NCBI GenBank assembly: GCA_964036155.1
Contig: OZ038423.1
Span: 16,755,249 to 16,819,248 of the forward strand
DNA: 64,000 bases
Direction of reading: 5' to 3'
Source: Diploscapter coronatus
Lineage: Eukaryota > Nematoda > Chromadorea > Rhabditida > Rhabditidae
Shown here: one piece after another, positions 35,601-46,495 of the stretch
How the letters are laid out: each line of letters starts with the position of its first letter
How positions within the stretch are numbered: the first letter of the stretch is position 1
Made by a program: the position numbers and the translations under genes
The notes under the pieces: model-generated
Told to the model about the DNA's origin: nothing
Seen by the model: the letters and a program-made list of their open reading frames with translations, nothing else
Databases searched by the model: none

Positions 35601-36542
35601 TATTCACTTTTTCGCACTACGTCGCTATATTACCTCTATTATCGTTGATTGGAGAGAAAGTCGATATTCATGCGCAGCAATTAGAATCGAATTTGGAGAA
35701 GCGAAATAGTGAGTCGCGTCGAAGAGAAATGAGACGAATGGCGCAATTTTTGGATATCGACGTTCTCTCCAATCAATAATATATACAGACTTGGGAGTTT
35801 TTCACCGCAAATGCAAGATGATAAATTTTTATCTTCTTTCTTTCATAGCTGTTTCTAACCTGCTTCTCATTGGTCTGCTAAGCAAGACAAGCAATGTCAA
35901 AGTATTTCCACCAATGCCAAGAGCTGCCTGTAAGAATCAGTTCTATATTTACTACAAGAAACATAAACAGCAAATCCTATCATATGCCATGTTTCCTATT
36001 CATGTAAAACTCATTCACAATTTGGAAAAGATTCGATAAGTGTGTTCTTATAAATTTGAATGAATAATATGTGAAAAATAACAAGGATCCTACATGTTCC
36101 TGTTCAATTTTGTGCAAAAATCTGAAAATAGAAACATGGCCTATGATAAAATTTTATGATGAACATGATACTTTCAAAATATACCTGCAGTGGGAACATA
36201 TAAGCGCATATCGATTGAATGAGTTTAGTTACCATTCTAATAAATCTGAAATGAATAAATGAATATTGAAAATGTAGTCTTTTTCTAGCGAACCAAGCAA
36301 ATTACAAAAAATGAAACTACGGATTGTGAATCATAAATAATCACAAGCAACAAGTAGCAAGTAATTATTCAGCCCTTTCCATTACACGAATATGTAATTG
36401 GAAGAAGGAGAATTGCAAACGACAAGAGAGAAGTGCGGAGGTCGACAAGAAGATCGAGAATATATGAATATAGATGCAGATATGCTTGTAGAAGGTGGAC
36501 GTCAAACTCAGGAGCACACAATCCCAGAAAGTTGTATTAGAT
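32681..36542 (-). CDS. Rhodopsin-family peptide GPCR (FMRFamide-receptor-like)
   Basis: Seven-transmembrane receptor at the cell surface, probably for a neuropeptide. Exons supported: 32681-32996, 33039-33223, 33273-33324, 33366-33619, 33813-33918, 34054-34122, 34486-34597, 34810-34919, and a likely N-terminal exon ending at 36542 (about 36410-36542; SNTTFWDC, glycosylation site). TM2 reads ANTMLACAAMSDMLYLICMF; TM3 ends FLVNFFSTASSW/LIVAVSCHRLYAIKNPFFAR, where the DRY position is CHR; TM4, TM5 (VVMDVFIPMVLLIGLNICLL), TM6 (VAIVTAYVFTHLPSML) and TM7 (VLNFLLYCLSS) follow. The conserved Cys before TM3 is present (RTCYTEFAYFYVEYKT). The tail of about 100 residues has Ser/Thr sites. The exon(s) encoding the end of TM1 and the start codon are not found, so the 5' end is open. 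The pattern fits the nematode FRPR/DMSR type. Confidence 0.82.
35646..35775. repeat. Inverted repeat in the receptor's large intron
   Basis: TGATTGGAGAGAAAGTCGAT at 35646 recurs inverted, ending at 35775, with one mismatch; arms are about 24 nt and the loop about 80 nt. It makes the overlapping plus-strand frame (35450-35779) look artificially protein-like at its end. Confidence 0.6.
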
Positions 36543-36572
36543 CTGCATGAAGATAGAAAATCAGAGAGCAAT

Positions 36573-39500
36573 TAATTAAACTTATGATTTGCAGACGCAG
36601 GAGTGTAATGAATTACGCATTTTGAGAAACTGCTAGATTTCGAATCTTGATTTTCGGACTCAGAATTTTTAAAAATTGAATTCCACCTACTCTTGCTCAA
36701 ACTCAAACGAAAATAATTTAAAAATCGAATAATTGAAGTCAAGCAATTAACAAAATGTCATGCTAATATTACTCGAAAAATCGTGCTTTAAAATTAGCGC
36801 TGTACTACAAAGGCAGATGTATGAAATTCTATAAGAAATGAATGCTAAGTTTGCATGAAAATCGCATTAAGACGGAGCACGAGCTTGAAACCCAGAAATA
36901 ATATGCTGATGTTTGTGAAAGTAAACCTCGTTCTGCTCACGCCTTTAATCCCTTGTGGATAATTAGCTTCGAGGATAATTACAATTGGATTGAATATACA
37001 AAGAAAAAGCATGTAATGATGGTGTGCGCTTGTCCTATTTCAGTCGGTCTCTCTGTTTTCATGGAACATTTCTGCTTCTCATTTTTCATTATAATTCTCG
37101 GACCAATTCTTAGAGCCGCTTCGCTTGCATTCGAACTCATTTCGTTTTATAAGGCAGAAAAGCAGAAACAGAAGAGCGAAATGGCAAGGAGAAGATGATG
37201 ATGCAATGCAGTAGAAGCAGAAGAAAAGGAGCAATTGAGACTGTCGAGAGGGCAAAGGGAGGGGATATGAAGGAATGGAGATTCAAATGAACGTGGAAGA
37301 ATGTTTGGAGTGTTATTGACTCGGGAGGAAAACATGACTGACCACCAATGATCAGGGATGGATCAAATGCTACAAAAAATAATTATAAAACTTTTTCTTG
37401 AGTATGAATACAACTAATGAAACAGAACACAGCTAAAAAGTTATCATCAAAAGTATATTACAATTAAACGTTGAAAATTTGCAAAATAAAATGAACCCAA
37501 AGCTAAATAAGCAACAATTTAGGAATAATATGATTGGAGGAAAATTAGTTTATGACATTGACCGGAATCAAAACAATTGTCACGAATACTTTGACAGCGA
37601 TTCTTCTTGCGACTGGTGTACAAAATATATTCAAGAAAATATTGACATCAGCGAATAGGTTCTTTTTCCAATAACATGTCGAATAAATTTTCGCTTCACA
37701 TCATAACTTTTAGATATCTTTTCAATATCTCAATGCCTGTTCTCGCAAAAACCTGCCAAATGAAAGGGTTTTCACCATTTATACCTCGACATATCAAAGA
37801 AAATTCTATACGCTTACAACTCATCCACTTAGTCACTTCGCGCACAAAACCGAGATGATCTTCGCGAGGCAATGCATTCTTGTGACGCTGTAACGAGTGA
37901 AGAGATGCCTCGCAAAGATAACCTCTCTCCGCACTGCATAAATTAGCCACACAAATGCCTGGATGCTGGTTGATAATATGTGCATGCCGACCTATTGAGG
38001 AACAGAAAGCCAAAGGAAGAAGAGCAATTAGAAGAGCAGAATAAAACGAAAGAGGAGAGGAGGAGTCAGGGGATGCAAAGAGAATGAAGGCAGACACATT
38101 CTGGAAATCCACACAAATTGGCTTCTGACACCTGGAATGAAACACTCATAGACGACCAAATCAGTTCTCATGATTGTGTCAGAAATGGATTCAAAGATAT
38201 GACGAATCTCAAGACAAGCGTTTAATTGAGATGATGAATAATGAAGTAAGTTGTGAGATAAATGGACCAAGTATCTAATCTATGGCAATGCAAGGCATGA
38301 GAGAATGAAGATGGAAGAACATTCACAAGAAATGAGAGAATTCGAGCTTTCTTCGACTGGAGAATTGACAAATCAACTCCGCCCTTTGCGAACCTTCCAA
38401 AGTCGACTGCGGCGTTCTTTCGTACCTATTAATCCTCTTTTACGTGAAAAATGATCACGTAAAGAGAAGTCAGTTTTGCGCCACTACCATAGAAAAAAAC
38501 GTCTTTAATCTTACCAAACTAATCCCGGACTAAATCCCTTTCTTTCAAGAGTGAGCATTTTGTGACCAATGCAACTGAAGCCGAGGCTATCAGGTCATAA
38601 ATAAACTTATGATTGCTCAAGCTATTAATCTAGGTAGAGTTAAAATGAACATTTTTAGGATATCATCCCATCTCTACGATAAATCTTATATTTTAAGATT
38701 AGGTTATATTGTTGAAAATGTGCAAATGTGCAATTTTAGAAAGAAGCCCTACTTCCTCCGACATTTGAATTCAAAGTATTACATCAAGAGAGCAGAAAAT
38801 TCAATTTGATAAATGCATGTAAGCTTAATGACGTCTAAAAATATTCAGAAATCATCTATGCTTTACCGGCTAAGAAATATGATTATTTGTCGATTTCGTC
38901 ATGCGAATTCATAGTTCATCGTCTTTTATTCAAATATACGGCTCGTTTGATCGTTCTCTGGCTTCATTTCTGCCTGCGTTTAGTCTATTTTGTCGAGTCA
39001 GAGAATGAAGTGGATCGAGGCTAAAGATATCAAATTGCCTGTGTCCGGCACTAACAAAGACCTGCAGACTGGCTGAGGATTCATTCCCGATGACAGGACC
39101 AATTTAGAAATTCAGAAGGATTATTTACATGCAAAAGACAGATATGGAAATGGCGGGACAATTCATAAACAAAAAATGAAAGATAAAATTTCGCGATTTT
39201 AAAACAGTATGAAAACTGCAATTGGACTTCGTCTCTCCTCACTTTGCTCATTTGGATTTCTCCCCTCCTTTCCGAGACTTGGAGCAAATATCCATAGCCT
39301 CAGGGCATATTGCATGCGAATTTCAAGATGAAAACCTTATGAATATAAATTATAGGAAATAGATATAAAAAGGGGAATGCGATGTGGAGTGGAAAGGATA
39401 AATGCAGTTTTTGGTGGGATGAAGAATCATGCAAAAACGGCAGAATGTCATTAAAAAGCAGTGAATTTTCTCGCATACAACACCAGTCAATTCAATGATC

Positions 39501-40775
39501 GATGACGGCATATTTTATTCCAGAAGAAAATCCTAGAAATTTCAGATCCGACTGGAATTTAGAAATCTTAAAAATTTGACCTACTACCTAATAATTATTG
39601 CAAAGACATTTCTGACACAAAACGGATAGATTTTTGGTATCGAAATACTACTATGAATAGTTGTGATCATCAATCAGCATTTAGCTTTTACCAACAATAA
39701 GCAATCAAGTTTTTTTAACAAAATGTATAAATATGAATCAGGAAAAGAAAAGAACAACACGAAAAAATAATCTCAATGAGCAAAACGAAAATGTTGTCAC
39801 ATTACTTACTTGTTTTGTAATAAGAGTTCTGAAGAAAAATTGAAGACAGTTCAGATATTACGGTATTCTGATGAATTGATAAATTGAAAATTTGATGAAA
39901 AATTTATTAGGTCAATTTCTAATTAGCTATCAAATTCTCGTTATACCGAATTATTTTGAAAATAATAATCATTGAGGAAAAGGAAACGAGCCTTGAGTAA
40001 TTTGGATTTTTGACGCAGAGCGGCAAGCGAATTGTTTGGGAAAATGTTCGAGGAGACAAGGCAAAGAGAACCGAGCAGCTGCAAAGACACACGTATCACA
40101 TTCAGATTATGGCTTATTGCGCTGATGTATTAAAAATGACGATGCTTACCGTTTGGAAGAATTGCGTTTTAGCGACTCCTCGTAGTTGCCACCTTCTTTT
40201 CTAAGTATGGAGAAGAGAAAATAGGAGGATGATAACTACAAGAGGGTAAGGGTGACAGAATGTGGTAACTACACGAGTCTCCTCTTAGCTAGGAATTTTA
40301 CCCAAATCAACTCTTTAAATTTTTCGAAATTATCTGGCAAACCTTAATTCCAAACGAAAAATTATAGACGATGGGATCTGCAGCAAGATTTCAGTAAAAC
40401 ATGTTGACTGTGGTAATTCGCACGGAAGATTTCGTTTTAGCCTTTTCGAGATCTGCTTCCAAATATGTACGTTCATTCTGATTCAGGGCGCAATAAACCA
40501 TAAAATCTGTTGATTGATAAGCATGAAGTAAATAGAAATCTTCTATAGATTCAAAAAGCAAAGCGCGGAATAAAACAACAACTACAAACGTGTAATTAAT
40601 GACCCATTTTATCGATTAATGATAATGGTAAATGATAAATTCAGTAATTACAATGGGGAGATTAATTTCTATTCATCACCAAACTTGGATGAGAGGAGAC
40701 AAGATTATGACTGATGACTGGTAATTAGTTGGAAAGAAATGGGGACAAGGGAAGGGGAATGGCAAGCGAATGCGA
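36573..40775. other. Gene-poor interval
   Basis: About 4.2 kb with no exon set I can support. It is AT-rich with CT-rich patches (37150-37320 and 38000-38100 on the minus strand), a 23-codon frame at 39005-39076 (+), and an inverted repeat at 40174-40279. The 5' exons of the receptor gene may lie here. Confidence 0.5.
40174..40279. repeat. Inverted repeat
   Basis: GACTCCTCGTAGTTGCCACC at 40174 faces an inverted, diverged copy ending at 40279 (GACTCGTGTAGTTACCACA). Arms are about 25 nt with a loop of about 55 nt. It is probably a fold-back relic. Confidence 0.5.
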
Positions 40776-43700
40776 CTAACTCATGTTTGCGCCCAGTCTT
40801 TTTCTCACTGTCTCGTATACCACATAGGAGATACTCACTGCAGGTATCACCTGAAATTCAGCATAATTAACCATCTTTAAGTAAAAGTCTTGAATTTAAG
40901 CTGGTGAATTTTCTCATCAAATTTTGCTAAACTATTTCTGTTTTGAAATTTGACAATTTTTATTTTGATTTTTCGGCAGCTTCTAATCAAACCTAGGCAG
41001 ACTTTTAGCCAGAACGAAAAATTATAGGGGGGAGGGTACGCAACATGATTTTGACGGTAATTTTTGGCTTATGAGGATACGTCCAGGAGATCTGGCTATT
41101 AAGCGCTGCTTAGGCTTGTTTCTAATTGCTAAAAATTTCATTTTTCGAAATAATGGACTAAAATGGCAACCTAAATTTCTACCTTCATAAAATTAGGCGT
41201 AATTCCTCGATACAGGCCGAAAAACCCCTCGTTCCGGAGAATGTAGCGAAATTGACCGACCATCGAATCTGGTTGCGTGGAATCGTGGGTGATTCCTGAA
41301 TACAACTTTACGAGTTTTACCTGACATAAAATGCGTAAACAAAATTTCAAACTAATTTCGTTTCCAAGTGGGTATTTTGCTGCAGAAAAATTGTAGCTTT
41401 TACGATAACAATCGCTGTGAAAAGTTATCTTGCAGGTTAGAAAATGTTAATGTAAAGAATAAAAAATGAACCTTTGGCCTGCAATCTGGTCCTGACGAGA
41501 GCGAGAGGATAACTGGTGAGTTGACCACAGGTCGAACTGCAAGTGCCGCAGGCCAGTAGAGCTACCACTCCTGGCTCCTTTTGTCCCTTAACACTTTCAA
41601 CGATGATAAGATGTTTGGGTCGAGGAGAAAACCTTGTGATGATCAGTGTAGACCTTCTTGAGCGTTTCGTACACAGCCAAGTCTATGCCCGCATAGGGAA
41701 TGATGCCTAGCAAATTCGGGATGTAGCCCTGGAATTGAGAAATTCAATAAAAGAAATTAAGAAACATTTTTGACGAGTATATAGTCGAAGGGTGATCACT
41801 TGAAACAAGGCAAACGAAACATAATTCAGATGCGAGAGAATTCGCCAGCTATGTTTCTTTTGCTAGACTTTACGAAATTTCATGGATCGAGAACGAGTTT
41901 GACGACAAATTCAAGATATTTAATGAACCCTTTTTGCACTTTAAAAATTACTTATCGTTTACTTCAAGTGATCTTTTTCCAACAATATTCCTTACTTCGA
42001 ATACAATGAGTAGAAAATCATTGAAATGCTCATGAATTGGAAAACCCAAGTTATCTTAAAAGATAAAAATAAAGAAAACTGGAACGTTTACCTTGTAGAA
42101 ACAGAAGAGGCCTTCCTTGAGGTACATTTTGTGAGCGAAATGCAGAATCCCGTGATCCATTTGTCCTGTTCGCCGCAGAGCCAGACGAGTTTTGAGCACT
42201 TCCATCGGATAGATCACTGATTGCGATATTGCACCCGCTGTAACAATCTAGTTATTTTACGAGTATACATAGAGAGCGCAAGTGGTTTCTCAAATTTGAT
42301 GCTGGTGAGGCTTAAAGCTTGCAGAATATTTTGGGATCCCTCAAATACTCTAACCAAAAAGAAATTTCCAATTTGGCTCAGTCTAAACCCTCTAATTAAA
42401 CGATTCATCTTTAACATCGAAAAATAGGCGTTTTCGTTGATTTTCTAGGATCGATCCAACGAGAGCTTTTGTAGAGCTCAGAATTTTCTACAAAACCAAA
42501 CCCTTGTTCTTAAATTCTAGCAATTCAGATACCCTTTAGGATCCAGTTTGAAAATTTCGTTTACGCAAAGTTTGCTAATTTTTGTATATTCAAATTTGAG
42601 CATCTGCGCTCTCTAAGCATACAAAAATAAATCTGAACAAAATAACATTCTTCCTAATTCCTCTCACTTTTACAAAAATCAAGCAATTTGGCGTCAGACA
42701 CTTGGGACAGCTCCCCTTGTTAGATTAGAAGTTCACAAAACGAAAATCCTTGTATCCCAGCAGCATAAATTAAAGCTATGTACCTGAAGAACCGGCGAGT
42801 AGTCGCTCGATGACCGACAATTCTGAACTGCCCTTGTACTTTTGAATCCATCGTTTCAGCTGAAACAAATGTTTATCTTTCCTCAAAAATTTCAACTGAC
42901 CTGATCGTAGCACATGAATTTGAGTGCAGATTCAGGGGCGATTTTGACGACGTTGATGCCGTTTCCTCTCCAGAAGGATTTGAGGCCGCCCTCTGCGTGC
43001 AGCAGTCGAATGCACGACATCACTCTCATGGGGTTTTCTCGGGAAGAATGAACCTATAAGATAACGATATCGTCGTAAGTGAAATAAATACAACAAAACA
43101 GGAATAGATCAGAATATCCTGGCATATTGGAAACGTAGTGTTAAAATATTTGAAAGGTAAAAACAATTTCGACACTTAAGAATAATATTATGATAACTAC
43201 TACCTGCAGATAGATTTTGATTCGATCGAAGGGAGCCGTGCAGGTCCTCGACATCGCACCTGCAACTCCGCCAGCCACCAGATGACGCCACCTAAAAGCG
43301 TAACATTATGAGTGAGTAGATTTGGAAGAGTGAATGAAGAGGAACGTCTGTCTAGTGAAATACGAACTCAGATACCTACAAATTGTATAAAAGTGTCATT
43401 CATGATTTCATTCATTCCATGAAGAGATCGAGTTTCAAATAACGGGTCCAGGGAGGTTTGCAATAGAAATGGGGTGATGTATAACAAAATTTATCGAAAT
43501 TTCTCGCTAAGTTTTATTACAAATCGCTCCAGACTTTCAAATCATTTCAGCAGAGTAAAATTTTGCAAGCGAAAAATAAGTGAAATTTTTTTTGTAAATT
43601 TCGAATCGATGAACTCTGAACTCACCAAATCCCTGATTGCATTTCGTGAGCCGAGAAGTCTTCGGGAACTTGGCTGTCTTCGCCGATATCGATTACCTAA

Positions 43701-46190
43701 AATTACTACAATCATTAGCTAAAATGATGAGAGTTAATCAATTTTTGAAGTTTGGTAAATTTCCATATCTTCCTCTCGAGATATGAAACATTTTCATAAA
43801 TTTGACGATCACTGAAGTTACATCGGAATCACGAAGGAACAGGGTTCTTTCGAAAAGTCTCATGTCTTGCATTCTTCCACAACCTTGCTGTCAGTGTTAA
43901 GAGTCGAGAAGTGGCTCGAGTATTGGAGTGCATAGGTGAGTTTGTTGGTGTGATTGGCCTCGCCAATCACCATCCAAGTCAGAGAAGAGAGGGAAGAAGC
44001 GAGCTAGTCAGATTCAAAACGAGTTGAGTAATGAAGAATGGAAAGAGCGACAGAGACAACAATAGTAAGTTCCAAAATGGGGATATTCGAATTTGGTAAA
44101 GACTAACTAAATTGTGCCTCCAAAAGTCGGCAATATTCTTCAGATCCGTGGACGGGTAGAGGATCATGAAATTCTGAAATTCCTGCAAATCCACATGGGA
44201 CGAATCGGATTCGTTGCTCATCCTGCAAAGCGCGGGATTATCTCGAATAATCAGATAAGGCTTACTTTCTGACAATGGCTCGAGCCTTGTTTTCGTCCAT
44301 CGGAATGCCCTGCTCTGTGTAGTACTTTCGAATCTCGCCGACATCAACCAGACCTGAACTAATGGAACTGCTACTAACAGGATAGTGTTCAGGGTTTAAC
44401 ATTTTGGACACGGTCATTTTGTCTGAGATAAAACACAGACACGGTAAAATACACGCCGTATTCGTGTCCGTGTCTAAAGCGCTAAGCCCTGATAGCGTCG
44501 CATTTTTTAATTCGCATCAGGAGCGGGAAAAAAACTAAAATTTGAAAATTACAAAGAAAAAGTCTTTTTTCCAAACCCCAATGCCAAGAACAAAGAGAGA
44601 ACTCGAAAATCCTACAAAAAGACTACAGAAAAAAGACAAAGCTTTGCCCAATCCCGGTTCGCATAAGCGCGCTTTCATTCTCCTTACAAGTTATGCCTTT
44701 CTCCGAAAGAGTAGGAACTCGATTTTACCCCGTCTTTACTCGTAAGAAGGAGAAAGGGAAACAATGCGTACGTGGTGGAAAGAGAGGGTTCTCTCTATTT
44801 CGCGCAGAAGCATTTTTGTAATGAGGAGGATGGAAGTGTGATAAGTTCGAGTTGAGTTTTTGCAAAGCGCATATAGTTTGTTTTCTTTTATTCGATTGTG
44901 CTCTGTTATTCTCATTTTTATCTTGCATGCGACTTACAAAATGAAAGCACAATGAATTCATAAAAGCATAGAAGTTTGAAGTGTTGATAAAAATAGAAAT
45001 TAGTACAAATACATACCATCCTTATTGTGATCCAATTCCTGGAAAGCAGCCTCGAGTCTCTGTTCGTGCTCGACTGCGTAGTCTAGGAATTCGCCGAAAC
45101 TAACCTGTAAAACACGTGAGTTGAGAAAGGAAATCTTGGTATCTTATAAAGTTTATCATTCATCCATTTTATAGGAATAGGGCCAAGGGAAAATAGATTA
45201 TAAACGTTCGAAATATTTATATATAAAAAGTAATACTCAACTTAATAGTCGGATAAATTTCAAGTAACATACACCATATCCAATTCTATCCTAAACCTGT
45301 ATCTAATTCCAAGATAACGCAATCCTTGATGAACTTTACAAAAGACCAGGAAACTGAAAGCTTACTTTCTGATCAGACGCCTGCGGATCCCTGCCGGCTT
45401 TCTTGTTGATGAGTTTGAGCAATTCGGGAATTTTGGACACAGGAATGTGTGGATTTTCCTTCCTGAGCGAGTCCTGCAGGTCTCGAATGTCGATTGTGCC
45501 GTCCTGGTCGATGTCTAGTCTGTCGTACAGAGCTCGCAATCTTCAAACAAAACTGTGAAAATGATCATTTTTGAGATGTTGGTTAAGACATTCATCGTGT
45601 AAATTTCAAGGACAGACAGAATATTGCGCGGATATTAGATAGAGCCAATCCTCTATCAAGTCATCGTTTCAATTCAGAATCGTATTCGATATCTAATAAA
45701 AGAAGTTCATGGAGAAAAAGCACCGAGGATAAATTCCAACTCGACGTAACATTTCTAAAATCAACGAATAACCTACCGTTTCTCCTTCTCTGCAGTCAAT
45801 CCCTTGGTCGTCGAGGCGATTGCAATGGCCTTTTCCTTCGGAATGGACGCCTAAATCATTCCGAATTCCATTTACAACCAGTCGAATAACACCAAGTGTT
45901 AACCTGGATGAGTGGTTTGTGTTTGGTCTGAGGCTTGGTAAGCAACGGGGAGATGTCTTTTTTAGTGACTCGATGCACGGCGTCCTCGAGCGTATCGTCT
46001 GAATGTGCTCGTCTCTGTCAGAACCAATGAACCACTCACCATTCTTAACAGCGTCTGCCTCGTGTGCCTGTGCCTGCCCAGTTTTTTGTCCCTGTCTCTG
46101 TTTTCGCTCTGCTTGTCCCGTCTTCTCCTGTTCGTCCTCATTTTCACTCGTCGAGGGCTGTTGCTGCTCTTCCTGCTCCTCTCCGTTCAT
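40776..46190 (-). CDS. EF-hand mitochondrial ATP-Mg/phosphate carrier (SCaMC, SLC25A23/24/25 type)
   Basis: Calcium-regulated inner-membrane exchanger of ATP-Mg for phosphate. Sixteen exons: 46040-46190, 45904-45998, 45777-45850, 45366-45540, 45017-45104, 44266-44353, 44108-44222, 43626-43696, 43204-43291, 42901-43053, 42784-42859, 42092-42237, 41633-41728, 41472-41586, 41183-41295, 40776-40850; 1719 nt, 572 residues. The N-terminal half is a calmodulin-like domain: canonical loops [12 protein letters not shown] and DHNKDGLVDVGE alternate with two degenerate ones. It has an extra Gln/Glu-rich leader of ~90 residues. The carrier half has three repeats with signatures PFDRIK, PMEVLK and PLALVR, and ends [10 protein letters not shown]. 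It faces the KDM1B gene head to head over 305 nt. The 3' splice site at 46196-46197 is followed at once by a two-codon upstream frame overlapping the start. Confidence 0.95.
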
Positions 46191-46495
46191 TTCATCTGCA
46201 ATTCGCTAATTTACGAGACTGCAAAAAAGACGAAGAAATCAAAAACCATCTAGTTGATCGAAAAAAACAGGTATCTGAAACTCGCAGGCAAAAATGGACA
46301 AGAACGAGAGAAAAAGAGAAGAAGGAAGGGGGAAATTGGCAGAGTGACCTGTGCATTTCTGCATTCTCGCTGCCTAATCGATGCACTCTCCTCTTTGTCT
46401 CTTTCATTTACCCCACATCTGTTCGTGCTCAAGTCCGTCTTTATTTCTCGATTTCGTCATTTTCTTTTCGCTATCACAAATTTGCGCGTTCTAGA
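46191..46495. promoter_or_regulatory. 305-nt bidirectional promoter: carrier (-) / KDM1B (+)
   Basis: The two start codons point away from each other. Acceptor-like sites lie on both sides: minus-strand ATTGCAG at 46196-46197 and plus-strand GTTCTAG at 46493-46494, one base before the ATG. The middle is polypurine near 46310-46335 and CT-rich near 46380-46410. I see no TATA box I would defend. Confidence 0.5.

Noticed and set aside
35450..36040. Two plus-strand frames (109 and 82 residues), the second with a signal-peptide-like start
   Set aside because: They lie in the receptor gene's AT-rich intron, show no exon-like GC content, and the end of the first is explained by an inverted repeat.
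37696..38270. Minus-strand frame of 149 residues with a hydrophobic start and several cysteines
   Set aside because: The hydrophobic part comes from a CT-rich tract of the kind seen in introns here, no family match is evident, and there is no clear splice context.
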